A stretch of DNA of 64,000 nucleotides, taken from the NCBI GenBank assembly GCA_028583415.1, contig CM053276.1, positions 7,594,663-7,658,662 on the forward strand, given 5' to 3'. Under the pieces are notes generated by a model, which saw only the letters and a list, made by a program, of their open reading frames with translations, was not told where the DNA came from and did not search any database. This document shows positions 44,740 through 55,760 of this stretch, one piece after another. This DNA is from Protea cynaroides (Eukaryota > Streptophyta > Magnoliopsida > Proteales > Proteaceae). A program made the translations under genes and the position numbers. Each line of letters opens with the position of its first letter. Position 1 is the first letter of the stretch.

Positions 44740-47022
44740 TGTAAGACCCGTATCAAACTAATCCAGTCTTACCACCTTGAACCAGGTCTACCCATCATGG
44801 TCAAACCAAATGGATCAAGTGCGTGAAGGAAATCATGATCCCAGGTATTAAACTGACCAAAAAACATTCAAAATAAGGGGAGGGTCGCATACCCAGCAAG
44901 GGAGGGTCGGACCCCCCCAGTATAAAAGTCAAACCCCAGTTTTACATGGGGGGTCGGACATTTTAGGGACCAGGGTTCGACGGGATCTCCGACCCCCCCT
45001 ATCGACCCCCGGTAGTCGGTAAAAACAGTTCGAACAAAAAATTAGGAAACTTTCCTAATTTCAATGGGATTCTTTCATAATCTCAATGGGACTTGTTTTA
45101 GGAGTTTCTACTCTATAAATAGGACGTCCCTAAGCCTCTTTCACTCCTTTTACAACCCTAATTGGATTGAGAGAAAGAGAAGAGAAGGAAGAGAAGGAGA
45201 AGAGAAGGAAAGTGGAGAAGAAGACCAAGGAGAAGGGATTCAGAGGAAGAAGCATACTTCTCAGGTATGGATGCTATCTCCATGAATTTCTTAAGACCTT
45301 AGAGTAGATAATGAAGAGGGGATTATCTAGGAGGAACCCAAATCATCCACCCATGGTTAGGTTTTCATGAAAAACCATGGGAGAAATCATGAAAGCCATA
45401 TAGGTGAATAAACCACGGTTCTAGGCCATAGAACATGTGTGGAATGGACTGTAGGAGCAAGCCATAGGACCCCAAACACAAAGAATGGACTGAAGGAAGA
45501 AAAATTGACAAAACCCACAGGGGATCGCATGGGGGTCGATGGCCAATCGACCCTACCAGACCCTGAGCATCGATTCCCAGTGTTCGGGAAGTCCTGAATA
45601 GGGGTGGTCGCACCCAGGGTCGATCAAGACTCCGACCCTAGCATCGACCCCCAGTTAGCAGCATGCTTTTTAAAGTTTGAATTAATTCTAATTAAATTCT
45701 ATCGACTTGGTTAGGTTTTCTAGAGATATAATATCGATATATAGTTGATTCTTAAAGCTTGAAAGAGGACTTACGATCAAGTAAAGGTGAGGAAACAAGA
45801 TCTAAACTAATTGGTTAATAACAAACTGTTTTTATTTCTTGAGTCCAATGCCATGCTTGATTCTATGTGAATATGCTTGTAATGTGCATTCAACATGTCA
45901 TCCAATATTTCTATTTATTGTTCATGCATATTTACTTTATTGTTTATAGAATGATGATGATGATGATGATAGGAATAGGCATGTGAATGTATGTGTGTGG
46001 TTGGTGTACTTGATGCGAGCGAGTATCAGGGGGGGTGTCATAGGTCGGGCCTCAACACTCTAGCTCTATCTCTAACTCAAGTCTTGTGCATTAGCATCGT
46101 CGTATCGTCATTACTTTAGCAGAACTATTACGTCGTAGAGTATCAGGGGAGGTGGTCTCGGTCCTTATAGTCTATGACTCTACCGGGGGGCCTTAGCTCT
46201 ATCTCTATGGGCGTTCTGAGGGATGCTGGGGTGAGGCCTTAGATACACTGTTTGGCATTAGGATTGGTTAGTTGCGAGCCCAGTTTGCAAGTCCTCGCCA
46301 GCAGGGGCTTACGTGTTGGTATGACACTGTACAGCCATAAACGTTAACCTTTGTTGCACAATGTTCATGGTAGGGTGGATGGGGACGACAATAAACGTTA
46401 ACCTTTGGGCGGACTTCCACACCCTGTGTATAGAGGAGGGGTCAATAAACGTTAACCTTTGACCACCGACCTTTCTATTGCGCATTGCAAACTTTAAACC
46501 AGACCAAAGATATGAATTGAATGCATGCATATGTATTGTTGCATTGTTTTGTTTGCTCACTGAGCCATGATGTGTGCTCACCCTCTCGACGTCGAATATT
46601 TTTAGTTGATGATGCAGGTACTACCGTCGAAGATTATGTCAACGCTCCAGTGTACGGACACATGGCGGCGATGGAAGTTGAAGACGAAGTGGATACGCAT
46701 GACTCCTCTTGCGAGTACAACTCATGCGTATTCGATTAGATTTTATTTTAATTATTTGGATTTAGTAAAGACATGTAATTGATATTTATTTATGTTTTAG
46801 TTGATACAGAATAATTTGCTACTTAAATATGATTATCACATCTAGATTTCTCAGTTCGTTTTACTATAAGATTTCTGTTATTGTGTATTTTACTCTGATT
46901 ATGAATGTGTATGTATGAGGTTTAGATAAAATGGATATAGCCTACTTGAGATCTTGGTTGAACCGTTGGTTTGCTAGCAGTTCATCACACCATTCTAAAT
47001 AGTGCAGAATTGGGGTGTGACA
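44740..47022 (+). mobile_element. Solo LTR, Ty3/gypsy-like, 2283 bp
   Basis: Begins TGTAAGACCCG, ends GGGGTGTGACA, and is flanked by perfect 5-bp duplications ACTAG (44735-44739 and 47023-47027), which proves the insertion ends. It lacks primer site, polypurine tract and gag-pol, so it is a solo LTR left by recombination. A TATA-like CTATAAATAGG lies at 45112-45122. The 'TGCTCACTGAGCCATG...GTGCTCACCC' word near 46554 resembles Tekay/Del-type gypsy LTRs. Strand is assigned from the TATA position. Confidence 0.88.
46337..46461 (+). repeat. 17-bp motif repeated three times at 54-bp spacing
   Basis: ATAAACGTTAACCTTTG occurs at 46337, 46391 and 46445, exactly 54 bp apart, while the sequence between copies is dissimilar. 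The motif contains the palindromes AACGTT and GTTAAC. It lies in the gypsy-like solo LTR. Confidence 0.9.
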
Positions 47023-48218
47023 ACTAGTATACATATTGTCCCAAAGGATGTGTGTGTAGTTCGATTGACTCTCACAGAGATGATTTGCCTACATATGTTC
47101 AAATTATAGGTGTTTTACTTGATGTGAATTAATCATGTGTGTCTCATTGTTTGAGTTACATTATTTTGAGCTGTTATCATGATTGTTAATTTACAAAGAA
47201 ATGATATGAAAAGATTGAAACTGGTATAGGATTATTTGACCAAGATGTATTTTTTTCGAGAAATGTTCTCTGCTTATGTGGTGTTCTTTCCTTGATATCT
47301 TGTGTAGTGACATTCAAATGGAATTTATTGTAAAGGGATTGTCTGAGAGATATCTAAAGGGAAATTTTAATATTTCTAAAAAAAGAGCGGACATATAGTT
47401 TAATGACTTAGCTCTCTAAATATTAGTTTTGATAGGTAGGTAATATAAGAGAAGTGGAACTTAAATGAGTGTAACTTTATTTGCTTAAAAGCAGAACCTA
47501 AATGTTATTGAATAATCTTGGGACTTGATAAATAATAAATGGTTCTCTATGAACAAAATATATAGACTGACAGATTTTTTAAAGAGCTTTAGTAGTTCCA
47601 TAGGTTCAAACCAGTGATTCAAGATATAATGTGATACATATGGCAGAGTGTGAACAATTAAACAAAACTACACATATAGCAAAGAATTAACTAAGGAGAT
47701 GATTTATGATGAATTAGCCTATAATTGTAAACCAGACAATGTTGGAAAATGAAAAGGTTCTGGGACTAAGTAAAAATTGTTCATGATTGAAAACAATTAA
47801 TTTTATCAGATGCATGAGTAGCCAAAGATTTGGGAATGAGTGGTCAAAAATGTAGTATTTAGCCAAAGAATAAATGCGGTGTCTACCCAAAGTATGATAT
47901 TATAGTTTCAGATTATTTAAATACCATGTTTTATTGCCCATAAAGATTTTGGGGCATTTTGATTAAGGTTATTTAATCAAGTTATGGACTCATATGAGAG
48001 TTTACTTTCATGCATTATCTCAAGCAATTCATGTATTAAGTAAACCTCTGTTGTGGCTGACGGAAGGTTGTACACCGTATATTGAGATGTATTATCCGTT
48101 GTTGCTCTCATTGGTAGGCTTAATGGATGGATCAAAGTTAGTGATGATTTAGTGTGTTAGATTCCATGCCACACTGGTTAATGATGATTTTGTAATTAAT
48201 GTAGCCCAAGTGGGAGAT

Positions 48219-48635
48219 TGTTAAACTTATTTGGGGTTAGTTAATTACCTAAACCAGTTAGTCAGTGAGAATCTGATTGACACAATAAAATCGATTTGGT
48301 ATGGTTCATCACATGGTATGAGTTAGGTTTGATAACCCTAATTCTATTGTGGGAAGGGTATTAGGGTTACAACAATATTCTATATATACTGAGTTAGAGT
48401 CCCCACAACCACAGTCAATTAAGTTCTCTCTTCACCCATTAGCAAGAGACATCATGATATCCTTTGGAGGCTGTGGAAGACTGTAACCGAAGGATTTTGA
48501 TCAAAGCTTGAAGCCTCTTGGAGCGTATGGGAATCGATATTTTCAAATTGGTGTGTCTTTATGATTCACAGGTTTCTCTATTGTGTTATAGGGTAACTGT
48601 ATGGATTGAGATGGGTTTGATTGAAACCCTAAACA
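48219..48635 (+). repeat. 3' LTR of the coding-less copia relative
   Basis: Starts TGTTAAACTT after a purine tract, has a TATA-like 'TCTATATATAC' at 48390-48400, and ends about CCCTAAACA. Its 5' partner is not in the window. Confidence 0.65.
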
Positions 48636-49542
48636 CAATAATGTCTAACATAAAACATAGACAAACTTGGCCTGACTGTATACAGTGCCTTGATCAGATC
48701 GCAATTAATGATTCTATAGTCAAGCATGCAACGTTAATTATAGTTATGGTAAGCAGAGTCGACAACATTTATTGCGCCTCACCTCATTAATTATGCTGAC
48801 ATTCATTCCAATGGGTTGCATTAATGGTGCTTTCCTCTATTCTTAAAAACAAACCCCTCTCTCCGACCATGCTGCTTGATCAAGATTCGACAAATCAACT
48901 CAAGACATGCGGAAAGATTCCAACAAATGCGACTCAAGTTAGCCTCTAAATAGAACAACACACGATTTTAATTTTGTTCAGTGCATGAAGGAGTAAACCG
49001 AAACCGAAACGTTTAATAAATGGTTTGAAAATCCTCACCAAATCGATTAGTAAATGGTTACGGTTTAAGGTTTTTAAACTGTTCTTGAACTAATGGTTTA
49101 AGCAGTTTTACTTGTAGGTTAAACGGTTCAGTTTAAACAGTTTTACACACAAATGCCAAAGGTTATGGATCTCTTACTTTCTTAGCCATAGGGAAATGGA
49201 TAAATCCCTAAATAGGTATAAGGTAATCTATTTAGAACAATTCAGGTAAACGGTGTTAATCGAGTTTGCACCGTCAGTTTATGGTTCAAAATCGAACTGA
49301 ATTGTTTATGTAAACGGTGTTAAATTGTAAGCCAAAAACGAACCGTTTGATAAAAATGATTTATCGATTACGATATAAACGGCTTTGTTCGATTTCATTT
49401 TTGACTCTCTTACTCAAATGGTGTTGTGAGTTTTCTACTATTCTTCATACAAATTTATTTGTTACTTGTTATTTGAAACCTGACTAGGCATAAAAAAAGT
49501 TTATATTTTTTTGAGTTTTCGCCATAATTAAACAAAAAAAAT
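48636..49542. other. Intergenic, no gene seen
   Basis: Contains recurring 'AAACGGT', 'ATGGTTTA' and 'AACGGTTC' words (48990-49390), a low-grade repeat of unknown type. No coding signal. Confidence 0.5.
49531..49541 (-). terminator. Pol III oligo-T terminator of tRNA-Gly
   Basis: A run of eight A on the plus strand gives a T-run on the transcribed strand, a few bases past the tRNA 3' end. Confidence 0.8.
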
Positions 49543-49613
49543 TGCGCATCCAGGGAATGGAACCCTGGTCAGTACCGTGGGAGGGTACTATGATACCACT
49601 ACACCAGATGCGC
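49543..49613 (-). tRNA. tRNA-Gly (anticodon CCC)
   Basis: On the minus strand the 71-nt sequence folds as a full cloverleaf: acceptor GCGCATC pairs with GATGCGC, box A region 'TGGTGTAGTGGTA', anticodon arm GTACC-CTCCCAC-GGTAC with CCC anticodon, T stem CCAGG/CCTGG, discriminator A. An oligo-T run (49533-49540 complement) follows at once, as for a Pol III terminator. The T-loop has C where a purine normally follows TTC (GGTTCCATTCC), altering box B. Confidence 0.92.
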
Positions 49614-52367
49614 TCGTCTGGGCATCAGTGCGTTTATTAATGAATTAGTTAATTAAGTACAGTGATTAATTAATTGATTCAACCGTTTCCTAGAAAAAAA
49701 GTGGTAATTCAGCAGCGTCCATTTCAAGCTCAGCAGACGCATAGACACTATCGTCGATCGATCCCCTCTTAGGCACGTAATTCAATCCGAACTTGGTATG
49801 AACGTTTGTTCTTTTTTCCATTTTAAAATAATAAAATAATTTAGGTATTTTTTTTCCATCCTCATCGTTTCTTCCCAGTTTCCATTCTTTGGTATCAGTG
49901 TCTTTTCATCTGTAGTGGAGAAGGTGAGGGAATGAGTGGATAACAAGGTGGAAAGGATGGAACTCAGTTGTGGGTTTAATCAAGGCAGCAAATATAGAGA
50001 TCTCATGCATTTCTTATTTAGATTAAACTAACTTGGGGTTAAGAAGCAATGTTGTCCGATAATTTGTTTATGTGGTTATTCAGTGGATTAACAGTATAAC
50101 TGTGGAGAATTTAGAGCAATCCCCAAGTTCTGTGGATCAGAGTTTTTCAGTTTTTATTTTTATTTTTAAAGACAAAAGTTGTTTGGAACCTAAGTCAACT
50201 CTTCCTGACTACGACTCTACCACTCACCAAATTTTGTTTCAGGAAGTTCAGTTCCTTCCATACAGAAGAAAACAGATCATAGATGATAATGGGGGAGGCG
50301 GGTTCTCAAGAAAATTCATCCCGTCTGTTGATGCAATTGGAGCATATATTGGGATCCGACCCTCTAATGTAAGTTCAAAACTTCTATTCGTGACATATTT
50401 AATTTTCATATAATTCATTATCTGCCAATCATTTTTATAATAATTCACCCTTTTCCCTTGGTTATACTGTGTATACGGTTTTTTTTTTGTTTCCGATTCT
50501 CGATTAAATTGAAAAAGTCGGTAGGTAACGACTATGAGGCCAAGATTAGGTGTGTATTGGGGGCTAGAGAGCTAATAATGAAACACGATATCATGGGGTT
50601 GCAGTTGTTGAAAATTCTGCATGCTATAAAGACATGGGAGTGTTACTTATAGTGGCTATACTCTAGCAAATTTTAGAATTTATCTTTCCACTGTTTCTTT
50701 GGTTTCATATTGGTGCAGAGATGACCTGAAACACTCAGAAGTGAGTTGAACTTTTTTGATAAAAGGCATGGTTAAGAAAACAAAAATTTCTCTCTATTTT
50801 AGAGTGGTGTGACTGATGGGATCTGGTTACAGGTAAGCAACTCAATTACCTTTAAGGAGAAGCAATGGCTTCTGTTAAGTGTTGTAAACGCTAAACAGTG
50901 ACTACTTGAATGATAATTCTAAAGAGGAGATACACTTAAGTAGTATGCTTGCGAGATAAAAGAATTGATGCAAACTTTTGCAGAAAGTAGTTGTTCAATT
51001 GAAATCTAAACATGCAGAATTTCACCAGCTGATTAGAACAGTTTGAGGCTTTGAGCAGTACTGGAGACTAGGAATCTGCAGGAAAACTAACCTTGGTCAA
51101 GTGAGGAATATTGAAAATTGAAATAGACCAAAACTGATGATCATTTGTGAAGAGTTAGGTGGAAATCCTGTTTGTGGAACTAGGATTATTGCAAGCTTGA
51201 AAGAGAAGTGAAGAACAAAAAGAAAATTAGGTTTGACCATAACATCATGGGAGGAGAACCATTCTCTAAACCAAGATATCCATATTCTGTTTTGTAGTAT
51301 TGATAGAAAATAAAATGAAGAAAAGAAAAAAAAAATAGCAGACTACATGCTTATTTATAGTCAACAGTTAGCTTTTTGAACTGATCCTTCTCTAACTTAA
51401 AATTCCTATTCCAACGAGGAATCACTTCTCTAATTAAACAGAAGAGAAACTAATTGTATATTTACTTAACAAACTTACTTCCCCTCTAACTTGAAGCAAT
51501 TACGTTTAGGTGTGAAATCAATAGTCAACCTCCTAAGCCAATCTCAAGTTCGTTATCTTACTTGGACTTATTAAGTTACACCAAAAAAAAAAAAAAAAAA
51601 AAAACCCAAAAGGAGTCCCATGTGTGGACCTACTGGCCTGAGGCCTCCCAAAAACATGATCATGGCTGGGCATATGAACCCAGGCATCATAGGTTTTGCA
51701 TAGTTTAGAGATGCAGGGATGCATATGCTGTTTTGAATTGCAGATTGTGGTGCTCATATTTGTCATTATTTTTATTCTGCCCAAAAATCATAGCGTCATA
51801 CATCTAGAATGCATCAGGAACTCTGGAAGAAAGTAACATGATAATTAGGGACTAGTATGAGATGCCCAAATTTGCTATGGCATCAGCACACTGATTTTCT
51901 TCCTGTTGGAAATGTAGCTTAGCAAGCAAAATACGCTTCTTGTTATGGTCAAATATTAATTGCTTCATGTCAACTTATGACCGTATTTTGGTTAAAATTC
52001 AGTTCAGTATCCCTCAGCTCCTTCTCTAAGCATTAGTTTCGAATAAGGATATAATATTTAGAATAGTATTTTTTTAATGTTTTAATATAATGTAATGATT
52101 CACGGTTATTCTTTTTCGTTATTTACTTTAAATGTTTCAGGCTTCCCTTTAAATTATGTATCCCACAAGGCACATGCCCAAAGCCAAACTACGTGTATAC
52201 TGTATACTTAATCCCGTGCCTACATCTTCTACTCATAACATTGCCCATTAATGTCCCATATCTTCTGCACTTGCTGTTGATTTCATAGAGCAACCAAGTA
52301 ATTTCAAGTCAAATTAACAATCCATCTGACTTCTTGCAAGTATTGTCAGTAACTATGCTATTCATAG
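49614..52367. other. Mostly non-coding, one possible exon block
   Basis: AT-rich, with a poly-A run at 51582-51604. Apart from the possible exon block at 50090-50652 I see no genes or complete mobile elements. Confidence 0.5.
50090..50652 (+). pseudogene. Unrecognised possible exons
   Basis: An open stretch at 50090-50369 has composed-looking protein text ('LFQEVQFLPYRRKQIIDDNG', 'FSRKFIPSVDAIGAYIGIRP') and ends at a consensus donor (AAT/gtaagt). A second stretch (50524-50652, 'NDYEAKIRCVLGARELIMKH') follows a pyrimidine tract and an AG. Upstream there is no start that makes a full gene, and stops lie in the expected frame. It may be a gene fragment; I do not recognise the family. Confidence 0.3.
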
Positions 52368-53237
52368 TGATGGCAAAGAGGGTTTAGGGCAATTTAATTG
52401 AACAATTCCTCTTTGCTATAGGATCCCTATTTAGTCCAATGCAAATTTGCAGAAAAAAGTAACGAAAAAAATTACTTATCTCGAAATCTGTCTGTCAGAA
52501 ATTGATGGAATTTGGTTGGGAAATCCTTGATGATATTTATGAACACCCTTCTAAAATTGAAGAAGATCAGAACAGAATTGAGGAAGTTGTGGGGCCCGCA
52601 AGTTGGCTGGGCCTGGTAGCGCCTAGATCTGAGCAGTGTTAACTATTAGCTTTATAATCTAGATTCAGTTCAGCAATAGATCTCAATGGGTCTATAGGAA
52701 TACTGTCGCCAGCAAATGAGGAAATTTTATAACTCAAAATAAAGGTCAGAATATCAAGGAAGAAAGAAGAATGATAGGTTGAGTCTCACAACTTGGTGAG
52801 GCTCAACCAGAAAATTTTACCTCTTTAAATTTTCTGGAAAAACTCTTATTGCAGCTAGCCTGCTTTCTCTTTATTGCTTTAAAACATTACAAATAAAATA
52901 GGAAATAACTAAACTTGGAAAAGCTAAACCTCCTTTATTACTTAGGAAGTTTCTAAAACATAAAAATAAGAAAGACTCTAAAACCTAGAATTAAGAAACT
53001 AGATTTTAGGCAAGTCTTAATCTCCAAGCAACTAAGACTTCTAAACTAACTAGCCTAATTTTTAAGAAACTAAACAATGGAAATAAGTAAACTAAAAATT
53101 TGGAAGCTAACCAAAAGACTCTAACTACTGCTGTTGGTACTGTTCACGTGAACAGTACCACGTGAACAGTGTGGGTTGGGCCCATGTTGATAGATCCTTG
53201 GGCTGGTCCACTACTGGCTGGTCCTTGGACTGCATCA
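52368..53237 (-). repeat. 3' LTR of gag-only element
   Basis: 870 bp. On the plus strand it reads TGATGGCAAAGAGGG..GGACTGCATCA. A 5-bp insertion (CAAAG) near its outer end is absent from the other LTR. Confidence 0.88.
53136..53159. promoter_or_regulatory. 24-bp perfect palindrome with CACGTG core in LTR
   Basis: Perfect palindrome centred on TTCACGTGAA, beginning GGTACTG. CACGTG is the G-box/ABRE core bound by plant bZIP and bHLH factors. A half copy (CCACGTGAACAGT) follows at once, giving two CACGTG cores. The other LTR keeps the 24-mer at 56082-56105, with the second core reduced to CGCGTG and a later TTCACGTGAA at 56134-56143. Confidence 0.85.
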
Positions 53238-53240
53238 ACT

Positions 53241-54738
53241 CCCCCCACTTAAAAGAACTCGTCCACGGGTTTTGTAATGGTGAAGAATGACTACAGAGGG
53301 GTCGGTAGGCTGCACCTGTTGATCTTGAAACTTAAACTGTGCTTGCGACGTTGGAAGAAAATCCATCACTTTGGGTCCACTTTCTTCAAGATATTTAGAA
53401 GGTATTACGAAATCAACATGCTCAACATCTTGAGGAAAGTCAAGTGGAATCGTGGTATCCATGGGGACGATCTTATTCAATTATTCGTCTTCCATAATTT
53501 TCTCCATAACACCATGATCTTCATCAGAACTGTGGTCACCATTGTCAATCCATGGGGCTTTAGTAAAGGCATCAAAATTATCCACATCCACTTTTGGGGC
53601 AATCAAGACCATACTGGTGATTATATGGATTCCATATGAATCCTCACCATCATCCATGATATCTGTATTAGGAACAGAAGTGTCATCACTTTGCGGTTCA
53701 CATACCTGTGTATCTGAGTTGGCCTCGATTGCAGCAACTAAGGAGTTCACCTTTAATTTTTGTGGACAATCTCTAGCAAAGTGACCATATGCATTGCAGT
53801 GATAGCATTGCACATCCGTAGCTGCTACCATGGGAGTCTTATCTTTATCTGTCATTGGAGTAGTATGAGATGTAGTCCCTATGGCTTTGTTGTTTGGTGT
53901 AGGGTGCTTCACTTCATAAGAACTGGAGGTGGGCTTCAGTGTTGACTTCAAAAGGTCATCGGCTTGGAAAGCTTTATCAACACAGTCATTAAAACTAATA
54001 ATATCAACCACTCCCATTTTTTCTCTAATTTCAGGTTGCAGCTCCAAACGGAACCGAGATATCATCTGATCATAGTTGTCCTGTGATCCAGACCGTGCAC
54101 ATAATTGATCAAGTTGATATACGTAGTCTTCAATAATCATATTACCTTGTCGAAGATTGTTCTATTGGTCATGCAACCTTTTTTGGAAGGACCAAGGCAA
54201 ATACTTTTATTTCAATTCTTCCTTCATCTCCTCTCAAGTGGTGGGTTCTCTACGACTCCTCATGAGACTATACTCATAGCTACGCCACCAATCATGAACA
54301 CCCCCGATAAGTTTGGAGCGTGCCAATTGCAGCTTTCGAGGTTCAGGAAGGTTAAACCAATCGAAATAGTCATCTAGAGCATTCAGCCAGTCTTGAAAGG
54401 CTTCGGGGTCTTGCCTCCCATGAAACTCCTTGAGGTCCATCCGTACCTTATGGGTTTGGTAACGGATAGGTTCATTATAGTCTTCATAGGGTGGGTTGTA
54501 GTATTCCTCTCTAGGGACTCTTTGAAGAGCCCTAATAACACATCTTGGCATTAGGAATTTCTCTTCTAGGGGCTTTTATTTTAGCCGGCCTAGGATTATC
54601 CCGTTCCTCCAAATTACTTATTCTCCCATCCACGCTATCTAACTTGTCATCCATTTTGGTCAATCGTTGGAGAACCAAATTAACAAGGTCATTGAGGTTA
54701 TTGGACTGATTAGGAGAGGTAGAACTCTCCTCAGCCAT
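53241..54738 (-). pseudogene. Gypsy-type gag of the gag-only element (broken)
   Basis: From ATG 54738: 'MAEESSTSPNQSNNLNDLV', then the capsid region (54551-54234, 'KEFHGRQDPEAFQDWLNALD', 'LARSKLIGGVHDWWRSYE'), 'QMISRFRLELQPEIREKM', and a CCHC zinc knuckle CYHCNAYGHFARDC (near 53800). Frame breaks lie near 54540 and 54140-54230. The last part (53480-53235) ends 'HHYKTRGRVLLSGG' just before the polypurine tract, possibly a fused remnant of the end of a lost pol. Confidence 0.85.
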
Positions 54739-54753
54739 GCTCTGATACCAAAT

Positions 54754-55614
54754 TGATGGAGGGTTTAGGGCAATTTAATTGAACAATTCCTCTTTGCTAT
54801 AGGATCCCTATTCAGTCCAATGCAAATCTGTAGAAAAAAGTAGTGAAAAAAATTACTTATCTCGAAATCTGTCTGTCAGAAATTAATGAAATTTGATTGG
54901 GAAATCCTTGATGATATTTATGAACACCCTTCTAAAATTGAAGAAGATCAGAACAGAATTGAGGAAGTTGTGGGGCCCGCAAGTTGGCTGGGCCTGGTAG
55001 CGCCTAGATCTGAGCAGTGTTAACTATTAGGTTTATAATCTAGACTCAGTTCAACAATAGATCTCAATGGGTCTATAGGAATACTGTCGCCAGCAAAGGA
55101 GGAAATTTTATAACTCAAAATAAAGGTCAGAATATCAAGGAAAAAAGAAGAATGATAGGTTGAGTCTCACAACCTGATGAGGCTCAACCAGAAAATTTTA
55201 ACTCTTTAAATTTTCTGGAAAAACTCTATTGCAGCTAGTTTGTTTTCTCTTTATTTATAACTTTAAAACATTACAAATAAAATAGGAAAGAACTAAACTT
55301 GGAAAAGCTAAACCTCCTTTATAACTTAGGAAGTTTCTAAAACATAGAAATAGGAAAGTCTCTAAAAACTGGAATCAAGAAACTAGATTTTAGGCAAGTC
55401 TTAATCTCCAAGCAACTAAGACTTCTAAACTAACTAGCCTAATTTTTAAGAAACTAAACAATAGAAATAAGTAAACTCAAAATTTGGAAGCTAACCAAAA
55501 GACTCTAACTTTTTCTCCCTTCCTCCCCCCGCCCCCCCCCCCCCGCTCTTCCCCCCGGGGGGGGGTGGGGTTCCCCCCCTTCCCCCCCCCCCTCCCCCCC
55601 CCCCCCCCCTTTTT

Positions 55615-55647
<33 letters not shown>

Positions 55648-55692
55648 CCCTTCGTCCCCCCCCCCCGCCCCCCCCCCTTTTTTTTTTTGGCC

Positions 55693-55760
<68 letters not shown>

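Larger units (their letters stand above)
43594..48635 (+). mobile_element. Coding-less copia relative, 5' truncated, split by a solo LTR
   Basis: The order matches copia element 1: repeat-rich leader (43610-43860), hairpin leader (44280-44720), the 'TTTCATCCACCCAAAGGTGG' and 'TTGTCCCAAAGGATGTGTGT' unit words, then the pre-LTR region 'GGCTGACGGAAGGTTGTAC' (48056-48074), purine tract AAGTGGGAGAT and a 3' LTR. No gag or pol words were found between 47100 and 47950, so it is a non-autonomous derivative. No 5' LTR was found upstream; the left boundary is approximate. Confidence 0.68.

Noticed and set aside
49000..49400. Possible tandem repeat of AAACGGT-type words
   Set aside because: Words recur at irregular spacing with no definable unit or ends.
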